64,000 nt of DNA from Clostridia bacterium (GCA_017507005.1 JAFWBT010000021.1:1-64000); one strand, 5' to 3'; positions 52,118 to 60,533 are shown, counted from the first letter of the stretch. A program made the numbers and translations. The notes: a model not told the origin generated them from the letters alone.

Positions 52118-52957
52118 GTGAAAAAAGTGCTAAGATTGGCAGTAGCGTGGTTGTTTGTCGGGGTATTTTCAGCTAGCATATCGGCGTGTGGCGCGATGGA
52201 GAAAGAAAAATATTCAGGGATTTCGCGGGATACGGAAAGTAGTGTGTTAGAAGAATCGGCGGTAGAAGAGGATGGTTTGGCGTACGTTTGTAGCGCGGAT
52301 AATTCCTATTACACGGTTGCGGGGATTGGTACGTGTGCGGACGTGGATATCGTGATTCCGTCCGCCTATAAGGGTTTGCCCGTGAAGAAGATAGAAAAAA
52401 AAGCGTTTGCAAACTGCGTTACGCTGAAAAGTGTGGTGATAGGCGATGAGGTGACGGTTGTTTTGGATAGCGCGTTTGCGAATTGCAGCGGTTTGACGAG
52501 TGTGACGATAGGCGATAGCGTGACGACGATTCGGGATAATGCGTTTGCGAATTGTGTTCGTTTGACGAGCGTGGTGATACCTAGCGGCGTGACGATGTTA
52601 GGGAGTGGCGCGTTTTATAATTGTTCGGCGCTTGCGAGTGCGACGATTCCAAGCGGCGTGGAGTCGATTGAGTATTTGGCTTTTTCGAATTGTGTTCGTT
52701 TGACGAGCGTGGAAATTGCCGAGGGGTTGAAGATAATCGGCGAAAGCTCGTTTGCGGGCTGTGGGATAACGCGTATTGTATTGCCTGCTAGCATAACGAC
52801 GATTGTGGATTATGCGTTTTTTGGGTGTAGCGGCTTAACGGAAATAGAATTTAAAGGCTCGGTAGAGGCGTGGCTTGAGATGCCCAAAGGTATCGGTTGG
52901 AGAAATAACGTGCCTGCGACCAAGGTTGTGTGTAGCGACGGGGAAGTGGCTATATAA
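52118..52957 (+). CDS. BspA-type leucine-rich-repeat lipoprotein
   Basis: 279 residues from a GTG start at 52118 with AAGGGGGA upstream. Lipobox SISAC. After an acidic linker come about seven LRR_5 units of 23 residues (LKSVVIGDEVTVVLDSAFAN, LTSVTIGDSVTTIRDNAFAN), the same repeat class as in the 2478-residue subtilase. The last unit ends in the family's typical cap (EFKGSVEAWLEMPKG). A surface adhesin is likely. Followed by an inverted mini-hairpin array and a terminator. Confidence 0.9.
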   Translation: MKKVLRLAVAWLFVGVFSASISACGAMEKEKYSGISRDTESSVLEESAVEEDGLAYVCSADNSYYTVAGIGTCADVDIVIPSAYKGLPVKKIEKKAFANCVTLKSVVIGDEVTVVLDSAFANCSGLTSVTIGDSVTTIRDNAFANCVRLTSVVIPSGVTMLGSGAFYNCSALASATIPSGVESIEYLAFSNCVRLTSVEIAEGLKIIGESSFAGCGITRIVLPASITTIVDYAFFGCSGLTEIEFKGSVEAWLEMPKGIGWRNNVPATKVVCSDGEVAI

Positions 52958-52960
52958 AGG

Positions 52961-53035
52961 GTGAAGTTTTCGCCTATGACGAAAGTGAAGTTTAGCAAAT
53001 GCAAAGTGAAGTTGCGCCGTTGGCGCAGTGAAGTT
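52961..53035 (-). repeat. Mini-hairpin array, copy 4 (inverted)
   Basis: Four AGTGAAGTT-type spacers, the reverse complement of AACTTCACT, separate small stem-loops: TTCG-CCTATGA-CGAA, a decayed TTAGC/GCAAA and TGCGCC-GTT-GGCGCA. It is the same element type as in the BMC operon, here between a gene and its terminator and in the opposite orientation. Confidence 0.8.
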
Positions 53036-53075
53036 TTTGAGCGTTGCCCAAAAGTTGCGGCTACAATTAAAAGCG

Positions 53076-53106
53076 AACGAGGCTATTTTTATACAGCCTC
53101 GTTTTT
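53076..53106 (+). terminator. Terminator of the LRR lipoprotein
   Basis: 9-bp perfect stem AACGAGGCT/AGCCTCGTT with a T-run. Confidence 0.85.
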
Positions 53107-53145
53107 GCGATAATGCCGCTTGCGAAAATATCCTGTGAAAAGCCC

Positions 53146-53174
53146 TTGCTTTTTGTAGGAAAAACTGCTATAAT
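53146..53174 (+). promoter_or_regulatory. Promoter immediately abutting the phosphoesterase start
   Basis: TTGCTT (53146-53151), 17 bases, TATAAT (53169-53174). Seven bases later is the ATG at 53181, which is where transcription should begin. Confidence 0.75.
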
Positions 53175-53180
53175 ATGGCT

Positions 53181-53876
53181 ATGAATATCTATGCAATCAG
53201 CGATTTGCACCTTTCCAACACCGCTGACAAGCCGATGGATATTTTCGGCGGGAACTGGGAAGGGCATTTTGAAAAAATAAAATCCGATTGGCTGGAAAAC
53301 GTGCAAGAGGACGACGTCGTGCTTATTTGCGGCGATATCAGCTGGGCAATGAAGCTTTCCGACGCCCTTGTCGATCTTTCCGCCCTTGCCGATTTGCCCG
53401 GGAAAAAAGTGTTTATCCGTGGCAATCACGACTATTGGTGGAACGGGATTACCAAGCTTCGTGACAGTGCGCCCAACGATTCGTTTGTGTTTTTGCAGAC
53501 GGACAGCGTGAAGATTGGGGAGTTTATTTTCGTCGGCTCGCGCGGGTGGACGTGTCCTGGTTCGCCTGATTTTACCGAGCAGGACCAAAAGCTGTATTTG
53601 CGCGAAGCGGAGCGGTTTCGTTTGGCGTTTTTGGACGCGGAAAAGCTGTTCACGGGGAGCGAGAAAAAGATAGCGTTGATACATTATCCGCCTTTTTCGT
53701 TAAAGACGGAGGAGACGTTGTTTACGGAGATGTTTGAGAGCAATGGTGTGGAAAAGGCGGTGTTCGGGCATATCCACGGCGCGGCGTATTTTCCTTTGAA
53801 AACGGTGAGAAACGGCGTGGAATACGTGCTGTCGTCCTGCGATAAGCTGGGTTTTAAGCTCGTGAAAATCTATTGA
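53181..53876 (+). CDS. Metallophosphoesterase (calcineurin-like)
   Basis: 231 residues from ATG 53181; another ATG at 53175 directly touches the -10 box and probably lies outside the transcript. The five metallophosphoesterase blocks are visible: ISDLHLS, LICGDISWAM, IRGNHDYWW, IHYPPF and FGHIHGAAY. It belongs to the YkuE-like/uncharacterised bacterial group; substrate unknown. No ribosome site exists because the promoter abuts the start codon, so translation is probably leaderless. Confidence 0.9.
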   Translation: MNIYAISDLHLSNTADKPMDIFGGNWEGHFEKIKSDWLENVQEDDVVLICGDISWAMKLSDALVDLSALADLPGKKVFIRGNHDYWWNGITKLRDSAPNDSFVFLQTDSVKIGEFIFVGSRGWTCPGSPDFTEQDQKLYLREAERFRLAFLDAEKLFTGSEKKIALIHYPPFSLKTEETLFTEMFESNGVEKAVFGHIHGAAYFPLKTVRNGVEYVLSSCDKLGFKLVKIY

Positions 53877-53894
53877 GGATTTTAAGGATAAAAG

Positions 53895-53930
53895 AAAACG
53901 AGACCGAAGAGGATTCGGTCTCGTTTTTTT
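53895..53930. terminator. Terminator of the phosphoesterase gene
   Basis: 14-bp stem AAAACGAGACCGAA/TTCGGTCTCGTTTT with a T-run; the A-rich left side lets it also serve the convergent WYL gene. Confidence 0.9.
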
Positions 53931-53936
53931 ATTTTG

Positions 53937-54947
53937 TTAAGATTTATTTTTTCTTTTTTGGTAGCATGTGCGCGCGGACGAAAAAAACTGTAACAGTTTT
54001 TCTTGGACGAACGCGGGGGATACGACGTATGCGTCTGCGCCGAAGCGAGCAAAATATTGTATTGCCTGCGTATACGAGCATTGAAAGGTGTATTTTAGGC
54101 CGTTTATAGCGACGGGGGTGGGGCGGTGTACGAACATTTTTTTGAATTTTTCCACGCCGCGTTCGGTGAATTCGACGACGATATCTTCTTCCAAGGGTTG
54201 GTAGAAAAATTGAGGACCTTGGGAGAGCATTTTTTGAAAGAGAAATAACTGGTCTTCTTCAAAATGCGTGTGTTTATTGAGTACGGTCACCGAGCGGATT
54301 CGTGATAATCGCAAAGGAATACATTTTTCGTCTTCCGCGCCAACGACGTAGCAATGCAGCTCTTCCTTTGTCGCCGTTAAAGCGTAGGGGGAGAATTCCA
54401 AAGAACTTTTTTTGTCGTGTGAAACGCTTAAAAATACTCGTTTGTGTTCGCTGATAGCTTGGTCTAACGCGAGTTTTTGGGGTTTAAAAATGATTTCCTC
54501 ACGTTTGTCCTGAGGCAGTGCGGCGTAGGCGGAAAACATATTGCGGAAATATTCGGAAAGCCCACTACCTTCCAACGCGTATGCCTCAATATAATCGATA
54601 GCGGCGCGGCTTTCTTTTGTCGGTTTTAACGAAATGAGCGCGTCAAATTTTTCTTTGTTGGGTGCGGCGTTGCGCTTGTTTAAATGCTCGCTGATATCAA
54701 AACAAAGGTTTTTCAGCCGAGTATCTTGTAGACTTGTTTGCGCGCCGATAGTCTTTTTTAGATAGTTGAATAGCTCCGTTTCCCTGCGGTGATAGTCGTC
54801 GGAATAATTCACGATTAGTTTGGTTAAAAAGGCGTTTTTGTTGAGTGTGCGCTTGTCACTTTTGTAAAATTCAAACGCTTCCATATCTTTTTGTAAAATT
54901 CTCAAAACGTCAGCCGTAACGTAGATTTTTATTTTTTCATCAATCAT
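53937..54947 (-). CDS. WYL-domain transcriptional regulator
   Basis: 336 residues. The N-terminal part (VTADVLRILQKDMEAF and following) looks like a ribbon-helix-helix or winged-helix DNA-binding region; the middle and C-terminus carry a WYL-like Sm-fold (FSPYALTATKEELHCYVVG, PLRLSRIRSVTVL) and the WCX-like tail (DIVVEFTERGVEKFKKMF). WYL proteins sense nucleotides or DNA ends and often regulate defence genes; no defence gene is next to it here. Sits alone, convergent with the phosphoesterase gene. Confidence 0.75.
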   Translation of the reverse strand: MIDEKIKIYVTADVLRILQKDMEAFEFYKSDKRTLNKNAFLTKLIVNYSDDYHRRETELFNYLKKTIGAQTSLQDTRLKNLCFDISEHLNKRNAAPNKEKFDALISLKPTKESRAAIDYIEAYALEGSGLSEYFRNMFSAYAALPQDKREEIIFKPQKLALDQAISEHKRVFLSVSHDKKSSLEFSPYALTATKEELHCYVVGAEDEKCIPLRLSRIRSVTVLNKHTHFEEDQLFLFQKMLSQGPQFFYQPLEEDIVVEFTERGVEKFKKMFVHRPTPVAINGLKYTFQCSYTQAIQYFARFGADAYVVSPAFVQEKLLQFFSSARTCYQKRKNKS

Positions 54948-54970
54948 ATAATTTTTACCTCTTTTGGTAG

Positions 54971-54999
54971 ATTATACCATAAAAAGGGGACGAAAGTAA
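54971..54999 (-). promoter_or_regulatory. Promoter of the WYL regulator
   Basis: Minus strand TTACTT (54999-54994), 17 bases, TATAAT (54976-54971) preceded by TGG. Confidence 0.6.
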
Positions 55000-55164
55000 A
55001 ATGAAATAATAATAAAAACACATATTTATTAAAAGAAATAGGAATAAAAAGGGGGGCAAAAAATATTTTAATATTGCGTATTTTATTTTGAAAAAGTTTG
55101 TGTTATAATAAACGTGTAAAACGAAAGCGGCGACGCTTAAAAAATGAAAGGACGGTATAAAGTT

Positions 55165-55650
55165 ATGAAAGTATGTATTGCAGAGGCTATGAAAAGAGTG
55201 AAAGAATTGGAAGAAGAAAAAGCGCGTTTGTTGCAGGCGGAATCCCGTAGAGGGGTGATTGAATACAAAGAAAACGAGAATAAGGTGGAGGTTGACTACG
55301 ATTACGATGCGACGCGTCGCGCGATAAAAACGTTGGACGACGAAGTGCGGCGTATTCGTTGGATTGTTTCCAAGGCGAATTGCGCGTTGCCTATCGACGG
55401 CTTTGATATGTCGATATGCGAGGGGTTAATATTGCTTGCACAGCTCAGAAAAGAACATATGCAGCTTTCTCATATGGCTATGCGCAATCAACTCTCGCGC
55501 CGCATTACGGCAAACGGCGTTTTGGAATATTCTGAATGTTTGTACGACGTGAAGCAGGTGGAGGAAGAGGTGCAAGAGCTTGGTCGAACGATAGGGAGAT
55601 TGCAGGTCGCTATCGACCGAGCAAACCTCGTCAACGAGGTGGAATTGTAA
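55165..55650 (+). CDS. Helical coiled-coil protein, possibly DIP1984-like
   Basis: 161 residues from ATG 55165, with AAAGGACGG upstream; an in-frame ATG at 55144 overlaps that ribosome site. Nearly all helical and charged (EAMKRVKELEEEKARLLQAE, QVEEEVQELGRTIGRLQVAI). The pattern of two long helical hairpins with a central segment resembles DIP1984-family proteins, but the match is weak. TATAAT at about 55103-55108 may be its -10. Function unknown. Confidence 0.65.
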   Translation: MKVCIAEAMKRVKELEEEKARLLQAESRRGVIEYKENENKVEVDYDYDATRRAIKTLDDEVRRIRWIVSKANCALPIDGFDMSICEGLILLAQLRKEHMQLSHMAMRNQLSRRITANGVLEYSECLYDVKQVEEEVQELGRTIGRLQVAIDRANLVNEVEL

Positions 55651-55955
55651 AAAACGTTGTCGCGATATAAGGCGTTGCTTTATATTGCGGGAGCGTTCCC
55701 GTGTGCGTTGATTTTTCTTTATAGTGCCGTATTGTTGCGGGTTATTTTATTCGTTAGAGTTATGGGTTATGTATTTACGTTTAAGATAAGGTTCATAGGT
55801 TTAGAAAGAGATAAAAGGAATCTTATAATACTCTTAAACAACGCACCGAAAACTTGGAAATATGTTCGCGTATTTCTCTATGGGGAAGTATGGGTTTCAA
55901 CCATAGAAAAAATTAAAACGAGGCACCCATGTACGAGTTTAAGGGGGAATAAGCT
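55651..55955. other. Intergenic, no supported gene
   Basis: 305 bp between the coiled-coil gene and rtcB. A 102-codon frame opens here from a TTG but has no ribosome site and no family resemblance. It contains one of the CCATGTACG motifs (55928). No terminator is obvious. Confidence 0.5.
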
Positions 55956-57182
55956 ATGGTTGTAAAAGGGAAATATACGACGGCACACGTGTTTACGGAT
56001 GTTGTGGATGACGGTGCAATAGAACAAATAAGAGCCGTTTGCGATAGCGAGGTGTTTCAAGGAATAAAAATCCGTGTTATGCCCGACGTACATGCAGGCG
56101 CGGGCTGTACGATTGGTACGACGATGACGATAAAAGATAAAGTCGTTCCGAATATGGTTGGTGTGGATATCGGTTGCGGTATGGAAGTGGTGAAACTGGC
56201 GGAGAAAGAGATTGATTTTGCACGATTGGACGAGTTTATCCGCATGAACATACCTTCTGGTATGCAGCATAGAGAAACGCGTCATTCGTATGCAGATGAA
56301 TTGGATTTAGAAGAATTGAAATGCAAGGCGAGCGTTGGGATTGCAAAAGGGTATTTGAGTATTGGAACGCTGGGTGGCGGTAATCATTTTATCGAAGTAG
56401 ATAAAGATGATGAGGGGGCGTTGTATCTCGTCGTACATTCTGGTAGTCGTCATTTGGGGCTGGAAGTGGCGCAGTATTATCAACAAGAAGCGAAAAAATA
56501 TCATGCGAACGGACGCAAAGAATGGGCGGTTTTGATTGCGGAAATGAAAGAGGCGGGTAAAGAAAAAGAGATAGCTCAAACGTTACAAGCGGCAAAAAAT
56601 AAACTGAAAAATTTATCTGAAAAAGATTTATCCGTTTCGTATGTAGAGGGGAAATTATTTGAGGACTATATTCACGATATGCGGATAATGCAGAATTTTG
56701 CCTATCAAAACCGTCGCGCCATTACCGACCAGATTTTGCAAGGTTTAGATTTAAAGGCAATAGAGCGTTTTACGACGGTGCATAACTATATCGATATGGA
56801 AAATATGATTTTACGTAAGGGCGCGGTATCGGCGCAAAAAGGCGAACGGCTGTTGATACCGATTAATATGCGCGACGGATCGTTGATTTGCATTGGTAAA
56901 GGCAACCCTGAGTGGAATTTTAGCGCACCGCACGGCGCAGGACGGAAAATTAGCCGCACTAAAGCGCGGGAAGTCTTGTCAATGGAACGTTTTTTTGAGG
57001 ATATGCAAGGGATATTCTCCACTTCCGTATCGAAAGAAACGCTAGATGAGAGTCCCGCCGCCTATAAGAGCCTTGAGGATATTGTGAACAATATCGAGCC
57101 GACGGCGACGATTGAAAAACGCATTTATCCCGTTTATAATTTTAAGGCGGGCGAGAGCGTTGTAAAGAAAGGCAAAAAATAA
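55956..57182 (+). CDS. rtcB: RNA-splicing ligase RtcB
   Basis: 408 residues, the short bacterial RtcB length. Joins 2',3'-cyclic phosphate or 3'-phosphate RNA ends to 5'-OH ends using GTP and manganese. Metal-binding and catalytic motifs visible: DVHAGAGCTIGTT, GVDIGCGM, GGGNHFIEVD, HSGSRHLG and SAPHGAGRKISR, the last holding the His that is guanylylated. There is no rtcA, rtcR or prfH nearby. The ribosome site GGGGGAATAAGCT is moderate. Confidence 0.94.
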   Translation: MVVKGKYTTAHVFTDVVDDGAIEQIRAVCDSEVFQGIKIRVMPDVHAGAGCTIGTTMTIKDKVVPNMVGVDIGCGMEVVKLAEKEIDFARLDEFIRMNIPSGMQHRETRHSYADELDLEELKCKASVGIAKGYLSIGTLGGGNHFIEVDKDDEGALYLVVHSGSRHLGLEVAQYYQQEAKKYHANGRKEWAVLIAEMKEAGKEKEIAQTLQAAKNKLKNLSEKDLSVSYVEGKLFEDYIHDMRIMQNFAYQNRRAITDQILQGLDLKAIERFTTVHNYIDMENMILRKGAVSAQKGERLLIPINMRDGSLICIGKGNPEWNFSAPHGAGRKISRTKAREVLSMERFFEDMQGIFSTSVSKETLDESPAAYKSLEDIVNNIEPTATIEKRIYPVYNFKAGESVVKKGKK

Positions 57183-57232
57183 AAAAAGTTTTTGCATATT
57201 TTAGAGGTGATTTTTTATAAAAAATCAATAAA

Positions 57233-57302
57233 AAAGGATTCGGGGTAGGAAAAGATTGAAAAGTTGGGAAAAACTTGTCAAAAAAATGCGTCCGAATCCT
57301 TT
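57233..57302. other. Long inverted repeat upstream of the pyr promoter
   Basis: AAAGGATTCGG (57233-57243) is repeated inverted as CCGAATCCTTT (57292-57302), overlapping the -35 box of the pyr promoter, with a smaller AAGTT/AACTT hairpin between. It could be an operator or the 3' end of rtcB mRNA. Confidence 0.55.
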
Positions 57303-57328
57303 ACAATACTGAAAAAAAGTGGTATAAT
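57300..57328 (+). promoter_or_regulatory. Promoter of the pyr operon
   Basis: TTTACA (57300-57305), 17 bases, TATAAT (57323-57328). Transcription should begin near 57335, giving a leader of about 127 nt. Confidence 0.85.
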
Positions 57329-57365
57329 GTTAGGCGACGAGTTCGGTGAAAAATATTCCGACAAG

Positions 57366-57428
57366 CCGAGACAATACCTATCGGTGTAAATTTTTCGTCT
57401 TGGACAGTCGTGTCCAAGATTTTTTTTT
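57366..57428 (+). promoter_or_regulatory. Attenuator of the pyr operon
   Basis: A terminator with stem TCTTGGACA/TGTCCAAGA (57398-57406 with 57411-57419) and nine T lies in the leader, 33 bases before pyrB. Upstream CCGAGAC (57366-57372) can pair with GTCTTGG (57397-57403), which would block the terminator. This is a classic pair of exclusive structures. I do not see the PyrR-binding loop consensus, and pyrR is not in the window. Confidence 0.78.
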
Positions 57429-57461
57429 GAACTGTCGAAAAACAAGGGAGGCATTTTTAAG

Positions 57462-58385
57462 ATGCTCAAAAGAAAAGATTTGCTGGGGCTTATCGACGCG
57501 TCTGCGTCCGAAATTACTGAAATTTTAGACCTCGCGGAAGAATTTAAAAACCGTATCAAAAAAGGCGAAAAGAAAATGTCCTATTTAGAGGGCAAGACCG
57601 CTACCATACTCTTTTATGAGAACAGCACGAGAACGCGGACGAGCTTTGAAGAGGCGGCGAAATATCTCGGCGCAACGACAATCAATATCGTCGCGGGCAA
57701 TTCCTCCGTAGCGAAAGGGGAAACGCTGGTGGACACGGGTAAGACGCTCGACGCACAGCGCAACGATTTTATCGTTATGCGTCATCCTATCGGCGGCGCG
57801 CCTTATCTTTTGGCAAAAACGGTGCAGGCGAGCGTTTTGAACGCCGGCGACGGCATGAACGAGCATCCCACGCAGGCGCTTTTGGATATGCTGACGATGC
57901 GCGAGGTGTTCGGTTCGTTGAAGGGCTTGAAAGTGGCTATCCTTGGCGATATCAAGCATTCGCGCGTGGCAAAATCGAATTTATTCGGTTTGAAAACTAT
58001 GGGCGCGGAAGTGACAATGTATGCGCCAGAAACGCTGATACCCAAAGGGATCGATCAGCTTGGGGCGAAGCTGTGCAAGACGCGCCAAGAGGCACTAGAT
58101 GGGGCAGACGTCGTGATGGGGTTGAGAATCCAGCTCGAACGGCAGCAGGCAGGCGCGTTCCCGTCCTTGGGTGAATACGCGGCGAACTACGGCGTGGACA
58201 AACGTATTCTCGAATATGCAAAGCCCAACGCTATCGTGTTACACCCTGGGCCTGTAAACCGCGGCGTGGAGCTGACGAGCGATGTAATCGACCACGAACG
58301 CAGCCACATTGAAGACCAAGTGTTGTCGGGTGTTGCGGTGCGTATGGCGGCGTTGACGCTGTTGAACGAGGCGAGAAAGGCGTAA
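57462..58385 (+). CDS. pyrB: Aspartate carbamoyltransferase catalytic subunit
   Basis: 307 residues. Joins carbamoyl phosphate to aspartate, the first committed step of pyrimidine synthesis. STRTRTSFEEA is the carbamoyl-phosphate loop, HPTQALLDMLT the second family signature, and HPGPVNRGVEL the C-terminal active-site region. GGGAGG stands 10 bases before the ATG. No pyrI regulatory subunit follows, so control is likely at the leader attenuator. First gene of the operon; pyrC follows after 18 bases. Confidence 0.97.
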   Translation: MLKRKDLLGLIDASASEITEILDLAEEFKNRIKKGEKKMSYLEGKTATILFYENSTRTRTSFEEAAKYLGATTINIVAGNSSVAKGETLVDTGKTLDAQRNDFIVMRHPIGGAPYLLAKTVQASVLNAGDGMNEHPTQALLDMLTMREVFGSLKGLKVAILGDIKHSRVAKSNLFGLKTMGAEVTMYAPETLIPKGIDQLGAKLCKTRQEALDGADVVMGLRIQLERQQAGAFPSLGEYAANYGVDKRILEYAKPNAIVLHPGPVNRGVELTSDVIDHERSHIEDQVLSGVAVRMAALTLLNEARKA

Positions 58386-58403
58386 GGCAAGGAGAAAATA
58401 GAT

Positions 58404-59666
58404 ATGATTATCAGAAACGGTAACGTGGTGTTGAAAAACTCCGTAGAAAAGAAAGATATTTTAATCGAGAACGGCAAAATCGTCAAGATTTCGGACAATA
58501 TTCCCGCAAACGGCGACAAGGAAATCGACGCGGCAGGGAAACACGTGTTCCCCGGGCTTATCGATATGCACGTGCATTTGCGCGAACCGGGCTTTGAGAA
58601 AAAAGAAGATATAGAAAGCGGCGCAAAGGCGGCGGTGAAAGGCGGTTTTACGCAGGTGTGCTGTATGCCGAACACCAACCCCGTCGTGGATAACAAAGTT
58701 GTCGTGACGTACATCAAGGCGCGCGAAAAGGAAGTGAACCTTTGTAAAATTCATCCCATCGGCGCTATCACGAAAGGCTTGAAAGGCGAAGAAATGGCAG
58801 GCATTGCCAGCATGAAAAAGGCGGGCGCGGTGGCGATTTCCGACGACGGCGTGACGGTGAAGAACGCGCGGCTTATGCGCCTTGCTATGGAATACGCGAA
58901 AGGCTTTGATATCAAATGCCTGTGCCATTGCGAGGATAAAGACCTCGTGGACGGTGGCGTGGTGCACGAGGGGCTTAGCGCGACGATTGCGGGCTTGAAA
59001 GGGATTCCTAGAGCCGCAGAGGATGTCATTATCGCGCGTGAAATTTCGCTCGCGGAAACGTTGGACGCCGAAGTGCATATCTGCCACGTATCGACGTACA
59101 GCGGCGTGCGTATGATTCGCGACGCGAAACGCGCAGGCGTGAAAGTGACGGCAGAGACCTGTCCACACTATTACACGTTTACCGACGAGATTATCCGCAC
59201 CTACGACACGAACACGAAAGTAAATCCTCCTATCCGTGAAGAGATAGACAAGCAGGCGATTTTGGAAGGCTTGAAAGACGGTACGCTCGATTGTATCGTT
59301 ACCGACCACGCGCCGCACCACGCAGACGATAAGAACGTGGAATACAACTACGCGGCGTTCGGGATTAGCGGTATTGAAACGTCGTTTGGGTTTGCTATTA
59401 CGAATTTGTATAAGGCAGGCGTATTGAGCTTGCCGGAGATTGCGGATAAAATGTCCTATAACCCTGCGAAGATTTTGGGCTTGGACGGCGGCGAAATCAA
59501 AGAGGGCGGCGTGGCGGATATCACGATTGCCGATTTGGATGAAAAGTGGACGATAGAGCCTGAAAAATTCGTCAGCAAGGGTAAGAACAATCCGTTTAAA
59601 GGGTATGAGCTGTTTGGCGCTGTGAAATATACCATCGTGGACGGCGAGATTAAATATCAGGCGTAA
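58404..59666 (+). CDS. pyrC: Dihydroorotase
   Basis: 420 residues, the class I (long) dihydroorotase. Cyclises carbamoyl aspartate to dihydroorotate. The metal motif DMHVHLREPG and PNTNPVVDN are near the N-terminus; ETCPHYYTFTDE and TDHAPHHADDK supply further ligands and the catalytic Asp. Eighteen bases after pyrB with AAGGAGAAAATAG ahead. The next two genes are lipoproteins rather than pyr genes. Confidence 0.97.
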   Translation: MIIRNGNVVLKNSVEKKDILIENGKIVKISDNIPANGDKEIDAAGKHVFPGLIDMHVHLREPGFEKKEDIESGAKAAVKGGFTQVCCMPNTNPVVDNKVVVTYIKAREKEVNLCKIHPIGAITKGLKGEEMAGIASMKKAGAVAISDDGVTVKNARLMRLAMEYAKGFDIKCLCHCEDKDLVDGGVVHEGLSATIAGLKGIPRAAEDVIIAREISLAETLDAEVHICHVSTYSGVRMIRDAKRAGVKVTAETCPHYYTFTDEIIRTYDTNTKVNPPIREEIDKQAILEGLKDGTLDCIVTDHAPHHADDKNVEYNYAAFGISGIETSFGFAITNLYKAGVLSLPEIADKMSYNPAKILGLDGGEIKEGGVADITIADLDEKWTIEPEKFVSKGKNNPFKGYELFGAVKYTIVDGEIKYQA

Positions 59667-59689
59667 CGTTTAAAGGTGTGATAAGGGAA

Positions 59690-60058
59690 ATGAAAAGATT
59701 GTGGACAAAAACGTTAGCTTTTTTGGTCGTGGCGTTGAGCGTAGTCGGCTTTTCAGCTTGTGAAGAAAAGTTGGCGCTCGTTGGCGAGCCGACAATGACG
59801 GTCGTTCGGGAGGACGACGGCGAATACACCGCAATCGTAGAAGGGTATGCAAAAAACACGTTCGGTTCTCTTGTATACCGCTCGGAAGCGACGGCGGATT
59901 TTTACGACGCGAAAGGAAAAACTATAAGCCGTAACGCGCATTTGTGCGATAGCATTATGCAAATCGGGAAAGACGACGTTTGGCATTTTTGTATCATAGC
60001 TGAAAACTTGCCCGAAGAGCCTGCCAAGGTGGAAGTGCTGGTGTACGAGGATTGGTAA
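59690..60058 (+). CDS. Small lipoprotein inside the pyr operon (1)
   Basis: 122 residues from ATG 59690, with ATAAGGGA upstream; a GTG at 59678 is in frame but overlaps that site. Lipobox GFSAC. The mature part (YTAIVEGYAKNTFGSLVYRS, TADFYDAKGKTISRNAHLC) has the shape of FxLYD-type beta-sandwich domains, which describe added extracellular modules. It is 23 bases after pyrC and 10 before the next lipoprotein, so it is co-transcribed with pyrimidine genes for no evident reason. Confidence 0.75.
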   Translation: MKRLWTKTLAFLVVALSVVGFSACEEKLALVGEPTMTVVREDDGEYTAIVEGYAKNTFGSLVYRSEATADFYDAKGKTISRNAHLCDSIMQIGKDDVWHFCIIAENLPEEPAKVEVLVYEDW

Positions 60059-60068
60059 GGAGGACGGT

Positions 60069-60533
60069 ATGAAAAGAGTTGGAAGAGTATGTCTTGCCTT
60101 GCTGTGTCTTTTGTCTACGGTCTGTTTTTCTTCTTGTCGGTTACTTTTAGCGGCTGGAATATTGACCTATGATGAAAAAAGGGAAGAAAAACGTCAGGCG
60201 AGCCGCATGGTGGCTGTCGTTGAGGACGTTACTATGACCGTGGAAGAGCAGGGAGAACACCGTTTTTTGGTGGACGTCGCTTTTTGGTTGCAAAACAATG
60301 GCGAGAACGACTGTGACGACTGGGAGTTGGCAGTGTATTATTACGACGAGGACGGATATTTGATTTATGCGTATACGATAGACGACAATTCGTATGAGTA
60401 TGATAAAAATATTCTGTCTTTTAAGGAGATTAAGAGCGGCGAGCGGAAAGAATTGCGTGTAAACGATCAAATCTTGCATTATCGCCCTGTGACAGTGAAG
60501 ATAGGGGACGTCGGGTTGTTTTATTTGAAATGA
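60069..60533 (+). CDS. Small lipoprotein inside the pyr operon (2)
   Basis: 154 residues. Signal peptide with Cys-rich end (STVCFSSC; the lipobox is FSSC). Like its neighbour it appears to be an FxLYD-like beta domain (FLVDVAFWLQNNGENDCDDW, AVYYYDEDGYLIYAYTID), so the pair may have arisen by duplication, though similarity is low. AAGGAGGACGGT precedes the ATG. Lies 57 bases upstream of pyrF. Confidence 0.75.
   Translation: MKRVGRVCLALLCLLSTVCFSSCRLLLAAGILTYDEKREEKRQASRMVAVVEDVTMTVEEQGEHRFLVDVAFWLQNNGENDCDDWELAVYYYDEDGYLIYAYTIDDNSYEYDKNILSFKEIKSGERKELRVNDQILHYRPVTVKIGDVGLFYLK

Noticed and set aside
55657..55965. 102-codon ORF upstream of rtcB
   Set aside because: It begins at a TTG without a ribosome site, changes character midway and overlaps the rtcB start.
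57335..57461. PyrR-binding leader of the Bacillus type
   Set aside because: The terminator and antiterminator are present but the conserved PyrR loop could not be found; left as an attenuator of unknown mechanism.
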